DNA of 64,000 nt, taken from NCBI GenBank assembly GCA_904387375.1, contig CAJFLE010000001.1, forward strand, positions 248,001 to 312,000, given 5' to 3'. This DNA is from Candidatus Protoclostridium gallicola (lineage in GTDB: Bacteria; Bacillota; Clostridia; Christensenellales; Pumilibacteraceae). The notes beneath the pieces were generated by a model, which saw nothing but the letters and a program-made list of their open reading frames with translations, had not been told where the DNA came from and made no database searches. The position numbers and the translations under genes are program-made. Below are positions 35,478-45,561 of this stretch, piece after piece (positions within the stretch are counted from its first letter, which is position 1; every line of letters starts with the position of its first letter).

Positions 35478-36691
35478 TGCCGTTCTCCCGCGGCGATTCC
35501 GGCCGCTCTTCCGCTCGCAAACGCACATTGCAGATTGTATCCGCCCGTGAGCGCGTCGACGTCGAGCACTTCCCCGGCAAAATACAACCCTTTCACGAGT
35601 TTGCTTTCCATAGTTTTCGGATTGATTTCCTTCAGCTCCACTCCTCCGGAGGTTACGATCGCTCCGTTAATGTCGGCCAGACCTTTTATCGTAAACGCCA
35701 GATTCTTGACGGAAAACCCGAGCGCAAAACGCTGCTCGCGCGTGACCGAATGACCTTTGAGCGAACCGCTCAGTCCGCATTGCGCCAGAACGTAAGGAAT
35801 CACTGCTTTGGGCAGCAGCCCGGGCAGTATGTTGGCCAGATCCTTGTTGGAAAATTCCGCGAAATCGCCGGCAAGTCTGGTATCCAGCGTTTCGGGCGAC
35901 AGCGCCGGCTTGAAATCGACGAGCAATGTTTCTCCGGCAATCCGACACCGGTTGATCCGGCTGCTGAGCGTAAGAATTATGGGGCCGCTGACGCCGCTGT
36001 CGGTAAAAAGCATTTCGCCGAATTCGGAGTACGTTTTGCCGTCCGTTTTAACCGAAGCACGCACGTTCCTCAGCGACAGTCCTTCAAGCGGGCTGACGTT
36101 TGTCGTAAGCTCCATTGCCGACAGTGCGGGAACGGTCGGAACTATCGTATGTCCAAACTGCCGCGCGATACGGTAACCGTCGCCCGTAGAACCCGTAGAC
36201 CGATAACTCAGCCCGCCGGTGGCGACGATTAGACGGTCGAACTCGAACTTTCCGCCCGAAGTCGCCACATAAAAAACTCCGCCGCGGTTTTCTATACTTT
36301 CGACTTCGGTATTCAACCTTACGTCGACTTTGTTCCGTTCCAGTGCCGAAGCAAACGCTTTTATGACATCGCTCGCCTTGTCCGATGCCGGAAACACACG
36401 ATTGCCGCGTTCGGTTTTGGTGCGTACGCCGTGTTCTGCAAGAAACTCCATAAGCGAAGGAGGCGGAAACGCGGTAAGCGAACTCATCATGAACTTGCTT
36501 CCGCGTATCACGGAGGGAAAAAATTCGTACAGCGCGCAGTTGTTGGTAACGTTGCAGCGCCCCTTGCCCGTTATGTATACTTTTTTACCGAGTTTTTCGT
36601 TCTTTTCCAGCAGCGTGACGGAATCGGCCGCGCAGAACGCAGCCGCCGACATACCGGCAGCGCCGCCGCCTATTATTCCCACGCGCATCAC
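35474..36691 (-). CDS. NAD(P)/FAD-dependent oxidoreductase (HI0933/YhiN family)
   Basis: 405 aa; GIIGGGAAGMSAA, GKGRCNVTNNC, ATGGLSYRSTGSTGDGYRIARQFGH. Confidence 0.94.
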   Translation of the reverse strand: MMRVGIIGGGAAGMSAAAFCAADSVTLLEKNEKLGKKVYITGKGRCNVTNNCALYEFFPSVIRGSKFMMSSLTAFPPPSLMEFLAEHGVRTKTERGNRVFPASDKASDVIKAFASALERNKVDVRLNTEVESIENRGGVFYVATSGGKFEFDRLIVATGGLSYRSTGSTGDGYRIARQFGHTIVPTVPALSAMELTTNVSPLEGLSLRNVRASVKTDGKTYSEFGEMLFTDSGVSGPIILTLSSRINRCRIAGETLLVDFKPALSPETLDTRLAGDFAEFSNKDLANILPGLLPKAVIPYVLAQCGLSGSLKGHSVTREQRFALGFSVKNLAFTIKGLADINGAIVTSGGVELKEINPKTMESKLVKGLYFAGEVLDVDALTGGYNLQCAFASGRAAGIAAGERQ

Positions 36692-37425
36692 AGTCCGATC
36701 CTTTTCATTTTATCGAGAAACGCATAGTCGTTTCTGTCCAGCGTTACGGGAGAAACGGTCACGTAGCCGTTTTCTATCTGAATAACATCCGTATCTTCGT
36801 CCATACCGTCGCGGACGGGATACCCGCCGATTTTCAGCGCGCGCTCGCCCGCCTCGGTATAAGAGTCGGAGTATCGGTTGATTCCGACGCCGACGATTTT
36901 TATGCCCTTATGTTTCATGCGCGGGTAATTTATGTTGAGCGCGGTATAAGGCGGAAGCCCGAAGGAAAGCAGCCTGTCCAGATTATCCGCCAGCATCTCG
37001 GCGGCGTAAGCATAGCCGTCCGTAAACGACGGATCGGTATTGCTTACCGCTATGGACTGAAAACCGAGATATGCGCCTTCGAGCGCCGCGCTGACCGTGC
37101 CGCTGTATATTACTTCGCTGCCTATGTTCGCGCCTTCGTTTATTCCAGAGATCACAAGATCGGGAGGGCTGTCTTTCAGAAAATACAGCGCTGCAAGCTT
37201 GACGCAGTCCGCAGGCGTACCGTCAGCTGCAATGCGCATTATGCATCCTTCCGGATCGAGCGACGAGTACGTAACCGGCGCGTGCAACGAAATGCCGTGC
37301 CCCGCGGCCGAACGCTGTGACGAAGGAGCAACGACCGCAACTTCATGACTGCGTCGCAGCACTGACGCAAGGGTGCGGATACCTACGGAATCCGCACCGT
37401 CGTCGTTGGTCAGAAGTATCCTCAT
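36688..37425 (-). CDS. surE: 5'/3'-nucleotidase SurE
   Basis: 245 aa; MRILLTNDDGADSVGIRTLA, VVAPSSQRSAAGHGIS, SGINEGANIGSEVIYSGTVSAALEG. Confidence 0.97.
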   Translation of the reverse strand: MRILLTNDDGADSVGIRTLASVLRRSHEVAVVAPSSQRSAAGHGISLHAPVTYSSLDPEGCIMRIAADGTPADCVKLAALYFLKDSPPDLVISGINEGANIGSEVIYSGTVSAALEGAYLGFQSIAVSNTDPSFTDGYAYAAEMLADNLDRLLSFGLPPYTALNINYPRMKHKGIKIVGVGINRYSDSYTEAGERALKIGGYPVRDGMDEDTDVIQIENGYVTVSPVTLDRNDYAFLDKMKRIGL

Positions 37426-38822
37426 ACGGGATGAACTTTATTCTTGTCGTCGTATACGGACATATCCACGCCGTGCTTTCTCGCATAACGCGCCTTGAAG
37501 AAAGGCATGGACACCTGCGGGAACAGCGCGTACGTAAGCACGTCCTCTTCCTGCTCGTAATATTTTCCGAGTTCGTCGCGCAGCTTGTCGAGTTCGGGAG
37601 GAAGATCGTGCGGGCTGTATTTGATCGGTTTTTCGTCGCCGAGTATCTTTTTGATCGCTTCGGGATTGGGCGCGACGGGAAGTTTTCCGTATTCGCCTCT
37701 CGCTACGCCCTTGGTTTCCTTGGTGACCATCTTGTAGCGCTCGCCGCAGATGACGTTGAGCACCGCCTGCGTGCCGACGATCTGGCTGGACGGCGTCACG
37801 AGGGGCGGATAACCGAGGTCGGCTCTGACTCTCGGAACTTCCTGCAGTACCTCCTCAAGCTTTTCGCTCTTTCCCTGTTCCTTGAGCTGGTTGATAAGGT
37901 TGGAAAGCATGCCGCCCGGCACCTGATATATAAGCGCGTTGACGTCCACTTTGAGCACCTTGTCGCTGAGGAATCCGTCCTTCTTCAATCTGTCTGCCAC
38001 TCCGCGGAAATATACCGTGATTTCATTGAGCTTTTTAAGATCTATGCCGGTATCGTAATCGGTGCCCTGCAGAGTCGCTACGAGCGATTCCGTAGCGGGC
38101 TGGCTGGTACCGTTGCCGAGAGGCGACAGCGCGGTATCCACAATGTCGCAGCCTGCCTCGATTGCTTTGAGGTTGGTCATGTCGCCGGTGCCGGCGGTAT
38201 TGTGCGTATGCAGATGAATGGGCATATCCACTTTTTCTTTGAGCGTACTCACCAGCCGATACGCATCGTAAGGCAGCAGCAGGTTGGCCATATCTTTAAT
38301 GCAAAGTATGTCCGCCCCCATTGCTTTGAGCTCTTTCGCAAGCTTGACGTAATATTCGTCGTTATATACCGGACCGGTGGTATACGACAGCGCCGCCTCG
38401 ACGGTACCTCCGGCCTCTTTTGTTGCGTCTATGGCCGTTTTAAGGTTGTTTATATCGTTGAGCGCGTCGAATATTCTGAGCACGTCGATACCGTTTCTGA
38501 CGGTAAGTTCGCAGAACTTGCGTACGACATCGTCGCTGTAATGGCGGTAGCCGAGCAGGTTCTGTCCGCGGAGCAGCATCTGCAGCTTGGTGTTCGGAAT
38601 GGCTTTTCTGAGCGAGCGCAGTCTGTCCCACGGATCCTCGCCGAGGAATCTTATGCAGGAATCGAAAGTAGCGCCGCCCCACGCCTCCAGCGCGTAATAG
38701 CCGACTTTGTCCAGTTTGTCCGCGATGGGCAGCATTTCGTCCAGCCGCATTCTCGTGGCGGCCTGCGACTGATGCGCGTCGCGGAGTATGGTTTCCATTA
38801 TCTTTACAGGTCTTTTAGCCAT
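37422..38822 (-). CDS. oadA: Oxaloacetate decarboxylase alpha subunit / pyruvate carboxylase B carboxyltransferase, lacking biotin domain
   Basis: 466 aa; METILRDAHQSQAATRMR, EAWGGATFDSCIRFL, LHTHNTAGTGDM. No C-terminal biotinyl domain. Confidence 0.92.
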   Translation of the reverse strand: MAKRPVKIMETILRDAHQSQAATRMRLDEMLPIADKLDKVGYYALEAWGGATFDSCIRFLGEDPWDRLRSLRKAIPNTKLQMLLRGQNLLGYRHYSDDVVRKFCELTVRNGIDVLRIFDALNDINNLKTAIDATKEAGGTVEAALSYTTGPVYNDEYYVKLAKELKAMGADILCIKDMANLLLPYDAYRLVSTLKEKVDMPIHLHTHNTAGTGDMTNLKAIEAGCDIVDTALSPLGNGTSQPATESLVATLQGTDYDTGIDLKKLNEITVYFRGVADRLKKDGFLSDKVLKVDVNALIYQVPGGMLSNLINQLKEQGKSEKLEEVLQEVPRVRADLGYPPLVTPSSQIVGTQAVLNVICGERYKMVTKETKGVARGEYGKLPVAPNPEAIKKILGDEKPIKYSPHDLPPELDKLRDELGKYYEQEEDVLTYALFPQVSMPFFKARYARKHGVDMSVYDDKNKVHPV

Positions 38823-38841
38823 AAATAATCACCTCCGGCTG

Positions 38842-40044
38842 TCAGCCGAACATTGCTATCAGTATACCCGCGGCGACGGCGGAGCCGATGACCCCCGCCA
38901 CATTGGGTCCCATTGCGTGCATGAGCAGATAGTTGTCCGGGACTTCCTTCTGCCCTTCTATCTGCGATACGCGCGCCGCCATCGGCACTGCGGACACGCC
39001 GGCGCTGCCGATGAGCGGATTGATCTTTTCTTTGAGGAAAAGGTTCATGAACTTTGCTATGAGCACGCCGCCCGCCGTACCGAAAGCGAATGCGGTCAGA
39101 CCAAGCAGTATTATAAACAGCGTGTTCGGGTTAAGGAATACCTCTCCGTACGCTTTGAAACCGACGCATGATCCGAGAAGTATGGTAATGACGTTGCACA
39201 GCCCGTTGCTTGCCGTCTGCGCCAGTCTGTCCGTCACGAGACACTCTTTCAGAAGGTTGCCGAGCATCAGCATTCCGAGAAGAGGTATAGCCGACGGCAA
39301 CAATAAACCGCACAGTACGATGACGACTATGGGGAAAACTATTTTTTCCGTACGCGATACGTTGCGAAGCTGCTTCATCTTTATGCGGCGCTCTTCCTTG
39401 GTCGTCAGCAGTTTCATGATCGGCGGCTGTATTGCCGGAATGAGCGCCATATACGAATATGCCGCTATGGCTATCGCACCCAGCGAATCGGTCTGTCCGA
39501 GCACCGTCGTGACATATATAGCGGTAGGTCCGTCCGCGCCGCCGATAATGGCGACCGAAGCGGCGAGCGCCGCGCTGTCGAACGCCAGGAAGCCGAGAGC
39601 CAGGGCGACGAAAATACCGAGCTGAGCTCCCGCGCCGAGAAGCAGACTCTTCGGGTTTGCGATAAGCGGACCGAAGTCCGTCATCGCGCCTATGCCGAGG
39701 AAGATGAGCGGCGGGAATATGACCCACTCGACGCCTTTGGACAGATAGTAAAACAGACCGCCGGTGCGCACGTAAGTCGCTTCATATCCCAAAAGCGCGC
39801 CGTTGTCGTCAAATTCTTCGGTATATGTCGTCAACGGCGACTCGTACAGTACGTCATGCGCTCCCGGAATATTGGCAAGCAGCATACCGAACGCTATAGG
39901 CACGAGCAGCAGCGGTTCGAATTTCCGAGCGATCGCAAGGTAGAACAGCACAAAAGATATCAGCAGCATGACGTAGTTCTGCCACGTCGATGACGCAAAT
40001 CCCGTGCTTTCCCACAGCGAAAGCATCATTTCTCCGAGATCCAT
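38842..40044 (-). CDS. oadB: Sodium ion-translocating decarboxylase subunit beta
   Basis: 400 aa; IGAMTDFGPLIANPKSLLLGAGAQLGIF, AIIGGADGPTAIYV. Confidence 0.95.
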   Translation of the reverse strand: MDLGEMMLSLWESTGFASSTWQNYVMLLISFVLFYLAIARKFEPLLLVPIAFGMLLANIPGAHDVLYESPLTTYTEEFDDNGALLGYEATYVRTGGLFYYLSKGVEWVIFPPLIFLGIGAMTDFGPLIANPKSLLLGAGAQLGIFVALALGFLAFDSAALAASVAIIGGADGPTAIYVTTVLGQTDSLGAIAIAAYSYMALIPAIQPPIMKLLTTKEERRIKMKQLRNVSRTEKIVFPIVVIVLCGLLLPSAIPLLGMLMLGNLLKECLVTDRLAQTASNGLCNVITILLGSCVGFKAYGEVFLNPNTLFIILLGLTAFAFGTAGGVLIAKFMNLFLKEKINPLIGSAGVSAVPMAARVSQIEGQKEVPDNYLLMHAMGPNVAGVIGSAVAAGILIAMFG

Positions 40045-40062
40045 TTTAAGGTACCTCCGGAA

Positions 40063-40434
40063 TTACTTTACGTAGGCAAGAACCGTGTCGGTTTCCACGC
40101 TGTCGCCCACTGCGACGGCATAAGATACCACGCCGTCGGCGGAAGCGACAATATCGTTTTCCATTTTCATCGCTTCGAGCACGACTATGGGTTGACCCGC
40201 CTTGACTGCGGTTCCCTCCGCGACGACAAGCTTTCTGACCACGCCGGGCATGGGAGACTTTACGGGAGTTCCGCCTGCGGGAGCGGACGCTGCGGCGGCT
40301 TTGTTCGCCGCAGGCGCGGGAGCCGCTTCCTTTACTGCGGGAGCAGGCGCAGCGACAGGCGTTATAGCGCCGCCTACCTCTTCCACTTCTACCGAATAAG
40401 ATTTTCCGTTTACGGAAACGTTGAACTTACGCAT
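40063..40434 (-). CDS. Biotin/lipoyl carrier protein
   Basis: 123 aa; A/P-rich linker, then PMPGVVRKLVVAEGTAVKAGQPIVVLEAMKMENDIVA. Confidence 0.95.
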   Translation of the reverse strand: MRKFNVSVNGKSYSVEVEEVGGAITPVAAPAPAVKEAAPAPAANKAAAASAPAGGTPVKSPMPGVVRKLVVAEGTAVKAGQPIVVLEAMKMENDIVASADGVVSYAVAVGDSVETDTVLAYVK

Positions 40435-40452
40435 TGTATCTGATTTCCTCCG

Positions 40453-40797
40453 TTATATTTTTTTGATGGATCTTATGACGAACGGCACAGGTTCGTCGCA
40501 CTCGTCCTCGTGTGACGCGGCTTTTTCGGACTCGTATATCGCGGCGATTGCCGCCGTTATAGCCGCAACGATTTCTCCGTCGCTTTCGGGCTGTCCTTCC
40601 GTCTGCGCGGCAGGATCAGCCGTTTCGGGCCTACGCCGTTTCATTCCGGCCGCGGCCTTTTCCGCGGCGCCGAATCCTTTGGAAAACAGCATCAGGATGA
40701 GCACCAGCACTATAAGCACGGCGATGACGATGACAAAGCCGAGCACGCACAGCAACGCCACTTCGCCTGCGTTGTAACCTTCCACTATCGAAAGCAT
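40453..40797 (-). CDS. OadG-family decarboxylase subunit gamma
   Basis: 114 aa; single N-terminal TM, hydrophilic tail ending in short basic segment; genomic context. Confidence 0.75.
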   Translation of the reverse strand: MLSIVEGYNAGEVALLCVLGFVIVIAVLIVLVLILMLFSKGFGAAEKAAAGMKRRRPETADPAAQTEGQPESDGEIVAAITAAIAAIYESEKAASHEDECDEPVPFVIRSIKKI

Positions 40798-40800
40798 GGC

Positions 40801-42156
40801 TCACCCCTTCGCCGCGACGCGAAGCGCGGCAATAAGATACTGTCTTGTATGCGCGGGCAGCAGCACGGTATCGAAATGTCCTTTTTCGGCGGCCTTGACC
40901 GCGGAATTATCTTCCGCATATACCTCGGCGAACTTTGCTTCGATTTTTTCCTGATCCTTTGCCTTCGCGATATCGTCGCCGTACAGCATACGCGCCGCCG
41001 CAGCGGATTCGAGAGGAGTCACGGACGCGCAGTCCCATGCCATCGTATAATCATACGACGATTTCGATGCGAATATCGAATAAGCCGCTCCCACGGCTTC
41101 TCCGCAGACAAGCGCTATTTTCGGTACCTGCACGTTGCCGTAAGCGTATATCATATCGCTCACGTTGCGCATGAGGCAGCACTGCTCCTGATGAGAGTCC
41201 ACTACAATGCCCGTACTCGATACGAGGTTAACGACGGGTATGCCGAAACTGCTTGCGGTATTGAGAAAATCGGTTATTTTGGACGCGCCTTTCGCCGTCA
41301 GCTTACCGTCCACTCCGATAACCGCTGTCGTCACGCCGCAAAGCCTTGCGAACGCCGTGACAACATTGTCGGCTATGCCGCCGCGAATTTCCACAACCGA
41401 ACCGGCGTCGAACGCTTCTGCCAGTACGTCGCGTACAGAAGACGACGCGGTAAGTTTTTTGCATACTCTGTTGGGATCGTCCGCGGTGTCCTGCACGGGC
41501 GAAGAAAGATCGCCCAGCACTTTGATAAGCAATTCCCTGAGCTCGCCGTCGCCGCCCACTATATTCGTGACGGCGCCGCTCTTCTCGTAATGCGTTTTCG
41601 CGGACGAACAGTCTCCGCCGGCAGCCGACAGCAGAAGCGGACTTGCCGTCGCAATCTGAGCCTTGTCGTAGGCAATAAACAGATCTGAAAGGCCGGAAAG
41701 GTAAGAAAGCATGCCGTAATTGCGGCCTTTCACTACCGTGATTACCGGCACGCTTCCGTATGCCTCGGCATAGCCGTCCAGGATCAGACCGTAGCCGTAC
41801 AGCGCGCCCACGCCTTCGAGCACTCTCGCGCCGGCTGTGTCAATCAATGAGACCAACGGCAGACCGGATTCTACGGCGCGGTCAATAAGACGCCGTATTT
41901 TTTCGGCGCCTCTGAGGGAGATCCCTCCGTCGAAAACGTCTGGATTGTCGGCGAATACTGCGACATCCACGCCGCCTATCGACGCGAGTCCGCACATCAC
42001 GCCTTCTCCCCTTATCTCGCCGAGTTCGTCTGATCCGCCCATGAACGCGTCAAGTTCGACGAAAGAAGCCTCGTCCACGATCGCATTCACGGTCGCGCGA
42101 ACCTTTTTCGTCGCCTTGTCATACGAATTCAGCATGTTCTTGTATTCGGAACCCAT
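40801..42156 (-). CDS. Divergent acyl-CoA carboxyltransferase (MmdA/12S-like)
   Basis: 451 aa; ADNPDVFDGGISLRGAEKIRRLIDRA, SLIDTAGARVLEGVGALYGYG, VVNLVSSTGIVVDSHQEQCCLMR, GEAVGAAYSIFASK. Confidence 0.85.
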   Translation of the reverse strand: MGSEYKNMLNSYDKATKKVRATVNAIVDEASFVELDAFMGGSDELGEIRGEGVMCGLASIGGVDVAVFADNPDVFDGGISLRGAEKIRRLIDRAVESGLPLVSLIDTAGARVLEGVGALYGYGLILDGYAEAYGSVPVITVVKGRNYGMLSYLSGLSDLFIAYDKAQIATASPLLLSAAGGDCSSAKTHYEKSGAVTNIVGGDGELRELLIKVLGDLSSPVQDTADDPNRVCKKLTASSSVRDVLAEAFDAGSVVEIRGGIADNVVTAFARLCGVTTAVIGVDGKLTAKGASKITDFLNTASSFGIPVVNLVSSTGIVVDSHQEQCCLMRNVSDMIYAYGNVQVPKIALVCGEAVGAAYSIFASKSSYDYTMAWDCASVTPLESAAAARMLYGDDIAKAKDQEKIEAKFAEVYAEDNSAVKAAEKGHFDTVLLPAHTRQYLIAALRVAAKG

Positions 42157-42210
42157 CTTGTCTGATTACCTCCGGGTTTATGATTTCTGGAAAATAATGT
42201 ATTTACACAA

Positions 42211-42239
42211 ATTATACACCAAAAGAAAATGAAAAACAA
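42211..42239 (-). promoter_or_regulatory. SigA-type promoter for the decarboxylase cluster
   Basis: Minus strand TTGTTT - 17 nt - TATAAT. Confidence 0.7.
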
Positions 42240-42269
42240 GCAATAATCTGCCGTTTTTCAATTTTGCGT

Positions 42270-42986
42270 TCAGACGTTTTTCAGATAATCTATCTCTTCC
42301 GCCGTCATTTTCCGGTATGACCCGCGGTCGACGCCGCGCAGACGAAGATCGCCTATGGCAACCCTTTTAAGAAACGTCACATGACGCCCCACCGCCTCGA
42401 ACATTTTACGGACTTCCCTGTTCATTCCCTCCGTAATCGCGACTTCAACCGAGCTGTGATTCGTTTTCCTGTCGTATCCGACCAGAACCGCGCGGCATTT
42501 CTTCGTTTTCTTTCCGTCTATCTCCACGCCGCGCCGTATGGCGGCGAGTTCGCTTTCGCTCACCTCGCCCTCCACTTTTGCGGAATAAACTTTTTCTATC
42601 TCGCTGCTCGGATGCGTAAGTCTGTTGCACAGATCGCCGTCGGTGGTGAGTATGAGCAGCCCCTCTGTATCGTAGTCCAGCCGCCCCACCGGAAACAGTC
42701 TGGTGTCGGGGTAATCTCCGCGCACGATATCGAGAACGGTTTTTCGTCCTCTGTCGTCGGACACGGTGGTCACGCAGCCTTTGGGTTTGTTCATAATGAG
42801 ATAGACATGTTTCGCGACGGGAGTGACTTTCTTCCCGTCCACAGCGACGCTGTCGCGCGGGCTTATCTGCGCGGCGAGATCGGTAACCGTTCTGCCGTTT
42901 ACGGTCACGCGTCCGTCGATAACATATCTTTCGCATTTTCTGCGGCTGTCAACGCCGCATTCCGCCAGGTACCTGTTTATTCTCAT
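42270..42986 (-). CDS. RsuA/RluB-family pseudouridine synthase
   Basis: S4 domain MRINRYLAECGVDSRRKCERYV, then FPVGRLDYDTEGLLILTTDGDLCNRLTHP. Confidence 0.93.
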   Translation of the reverse strand: MRINRYLAECGVDSRRKCERYVIDGRVTVNGRTVTDLAAQISPRDSVAVDGKKVTPVAKHVYLIMNKPKGCVTTVSDDRGRKTVLDIVRGDYPDTRLFPVGRLDYDTEGLLILTTDGDLCNRLTHPSSEIEKVYSAKVEGEVSESELAAIRRGVEIDGKKTKKCRAVLVGYDRKTNHSSVEVAITEGMNREVRKMFEAVGRHVTFLKRVAIGDLRLRGVDRGSYRKMTAEEIDYLKNV

Positions 42987-43038
42987 AACGGAATAATGAT
43001 ACCGCATTCTGCCGCAAAAATCAACCGAATGGACGCCG

Positions 43039-43887
43039 TTATCCGTTTTCAAGTTCCGAAAAAGCATCTTCGATAAGCCCGCAGCTCTCTTCGAACATCG
43101 GTCCGCACGAAAGCACCACGCATATAACTTCTTTCCCGTCCCTCTCCGCGGAAGATACGAGACAGCGTCCGGCGGCTTTCGTGTAGCCCGTCTTGATACC
43201 GTTGCCGCCTTCGAGCATTGTCAGCATTTTGTTTTTATTTGTTATAACTCGGTTGTAGTCGCGTCCGGCATAAGGACAGTCCTTATATACTTTTGTGGAA
43301 ACTATGGCGCGGAACGTTTCGTTCGCCATCGCGAAAGAAGAAATTGCGGCCATATCGCGCGCCGTCGAAAAATGTTCGTCGTCCGGCAGTCCGTGCGGAT
43401 TAGCGAAGTGCGAATCGGAAGCGCCGGCCTTGCGGGCGACGTGATTCATCAGCATGGCGAAATTTTCCACGCTGCCCGAAGTCAGGCACGCAAGCGCGAC
43501 GGCGCAGTCGTTTCCCGATTGCAGCATCAGTCCGTACAGCAGATCGATGACGCGCAGACGCTCGTCTTTTTGAAGATAAATCGAACTGCCTTCCACGCCG
43601 ACGGCACAGTCCGGCACAGTGACTTCGCGTTCCAGATCTCCGCCGTATCTTATCACCGTGATTGCCGTAAGTATTTTCGTGGTACTGGCTATCGGCAGCC
43701 GCTCATCCGCATTCTTTTCGTACAGAACCTTTCCCGTTCCGCGCTCCACGACGATGGCGCTGCGCGCGGAAGTGGAATATGCCTCGGCAGACGAATACGA
43801 ATAGGAGTTCATGCAGACAGCCGCGGCGAGCAGACAGACGGCTGCGAGCGCGGCGGAGGTGAGCTTACTTATTTTTTGCAATCGCAT
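43039..43887 (-). CDS. D-alanyl-D-alanine carboxypeptidase (S11)
   Basis: 282 aa; ASTTKILTA (SxxK), LQSGNDCAVALA (SxN), IKTGYTKAAG (KTG). Confidence 0.94.
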   Translation of the reverse strand: MRLQKISKLTSAALAAVCLLAAAVCMNSYSYSSAEAYSTSARSAIVVERGTGKVLYEKNADERLPIASTTKILTAITVIRYGGDLEREVTVPDCAVGVEGSSIYLQKDERLRVIDLLYGLMLQSGNDCAVALACLTSGSVENFAMLMNHVARKAGASDSHFANPHGLPDDEHFSTARDMAAISSFAMANETFRAIVSTKVYKDCPYAGRDYNRVITNKNKMLTMLEGGNGIKTGYTKAAGRCLVSSAERDGKEVICVVLSCGPMFEESCGLIEDAFSELENG

Positions 43888-44251
43888 CGGCGAGCGCCTC
43901 CAGAGCTTCGGGAACGAGATCGAGAATTTTTTCGTATAAAGTCTTGTCGCCTATATGGATAAGTTTGCAGTCGCCGTCCTTTTTCACGAGAAAACCGACC
44001 GGGACCACGGACGCGCCCACTCCGCTGCCGCCGGCAAAAGGAAATTCCGACGCTTTTCCGGTCGTATCGCTGTATTCGCCTCCGCCCGTCAGAAATCCCA
44101 TCGTTACCCGGCTGATCGGTATGATTCCCGTGCCGTCATCCAGAAACATCGGTTTGCCTATGACCGTATCGGCGTCGACTACGGTACGCATTCTTGCGAA
44201 CGCGCTGTCCATTACCCGCTCGACCGGCCTCTGTTCGTTATTGACTATCAA
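43865..44251 (-). CDS. ytfJ: GerW family sporulation protein YtfJ
   Basis: 128 aa; TVIGKPMFLDDGTGIIPISRVTMGFLTGGGEY, FAGGSGVGASVVPVGFLV. Confidence 0.93.
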   Translation of the reverse strand: MIVNNEQRPVERVMDSAFARMRTVVDADTVIGKPMFLDDGTGIIPISRVTMGFLTGGGEYSDTTGKASEFPFAGGSGVGASVVPVGFLVKKDGDCKLIHIGDKTLYEKILDLVPEALEALADAIAKNK

Positions 44252-44819
44252 CTTTGACCTCCTTGCTCCGGGCGGCTTTTGTTCCCGCCGCGGTCAGCAG
44301 ACTAAATATAATATTTGCAGGAGTAAGGCTGATTATGCCGTGAAAGCGCAGTTTAAGGGATTTTTCGCCTTCCATGACGAATTCCTCCCGTACCGCCAGG
44401 TGCTGCCTGGAACGGATATATGCGACGATTACCGCGAAGGCGGTTCTTATCGACTGCAAAGCCATCGCGGCGACAAACGCGTTTTCTGCGGAGCCCACGG
44501 ATACCCGAAGATCGAACTGTCTGAAATCCACCGCGCCGAGCACCGGACTGCTCATATAATTGAGTATGGAGTCCGCATTGCTTCTGTCTGCGGTCAGCGC
44601 AAGTCCGACGGCGCGGCCGTTTATGCCGAGCCACAGATACCGATGTATAATATCGAACTCGATAAACGATATTATGACACGCATTATACTAAGTCCGAAT
44701 ACATAAATTTTTGCAAAATATTCGTTTTTTACCGCGTCAACATCGGCAGAAACGGTTATGCGCAGATCGGCGCCGAATACCGCAAGCGAGATTATGGAAA
44801 TACATAAAAATACCGACAC
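44238..44819 (-). CDS. DUF2953-like protein
   Basis: 193 aa upstream of ytfJ; context matches DUF2953/YtfI. Start uncertain (GTG inside the terminator hairpin). Confidence 0.6.
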   Translation of the reverse strand: MSVFLCISIISLAVFGADLRITVSADVDAVKNEYFAKIYVFGLSIMRVIISFIEFDIIHRYLWLGINGRAVGLALTADRSNADSILNYMSSPVLGAVDFRQFDLRVSVGSAENAFVAAMALQSIRTAFAVIVAYIRSRQHLAVREEFVMEGEKSLKLRFHGIISLTPANIIFSLLTAAGTKAARSKEVKVDSQ

Positions 44820-44840
44820 GTTCTAAGTATCGGTATTTTT
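44806..44840 (-). terminator. Terminator-like hairpin downstream of scpB
   Basis: aaaaataccga...tcggtattttt, 11-bp stem. Confidence 0.75.
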
Positions 44841-44859
44841 CCATGGTATTATTCCAATA

Positions 44860-45552
44860 TTATGTATCCGAATTTTCCGGCGACGCTTCGGTCGCGGCCA
44901 CATCGGCCGGAGCGGGTTCGGAGCTGACGAGCTCCCCTTCGCCCTCTGCCAGGAATTCGGGTTTCTCCTCTGCGGGAATCTCGAACTGATTATAAAGGCT
45001 GTCGCTCTCAATCTGCCGGTGTTCGAGTTCTTCTATGCTTTGCAGCAGGCTTTCGTAATCGGGAAGCTGATTGATGTTTTCCAGTCTGAAACGGCGAAGA
45101 AATTCGTCCGTTGTTCCGTAAAGTTTCGGATGGCCTATCGCGTCTTTTAGTCCCACAACCTCGATCATTCCGAGATTCAGCAGCGTCTGCATGGTGTAGT
45201 CGCAATTTACGCCGCGCACCGTTTCGACTTCGAGCTTGGTTACGGGCTGCTTGTACGCAATGATTGCGATGGTTTCGAGCGTTGCTTTGGAAAGCTCTCT
45301 TTCCTTTATGGGGTTAAGCACGCTTTCGACTTCTTCCTTATAATCGGGATTGGTGCCGAATTGCAGCTTGCCGTTGAATTCGAGAAGCTGAATGCCGCAC
45401 TTTCCGCCGTACTTATCCTTAAGCCGCCTTACGGATTTCTTTATTTCGCTTTTCTGCAGCTCGAGGCTGGTCGCGATGTCGTCCGTTTTCAGCGCGTCGC
45501 CCGAAAGAAACAGCAGAGATTCGAGTACGTTATCGAGTTTTTCTATATCCAT
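44860..45552 (-). CDS. scpB: Segregation and condensation protein B
   Basis: 230 aa; LESLLFLSGDALK, ETIAIIAYKQPVTKLEVETVRGVNCD. Confidence 0.95.
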   Translation of the reverse strand: MDIEKLDNVLESLLFLSGDALKTDDIATSLELQKSEIKKSVRRLKDKYGGKCGIQLLEFNGKLQFGTNPDYKEEVESVLNPIKERELSKATLETIAIIAYKQPVTKLEVETVRGVNCDYTMQTLLNLGMIEVVGLKDAIGHPKLYGTTDEFLRRFRLENINQLPDYESLLQSIEELEHRQIESDSLYNQFEIPAEEKPEFLAEGEGELVSSEPAPADVAATEASPENSDT

Positions 45553-45561
45553 GTTCTTTCC

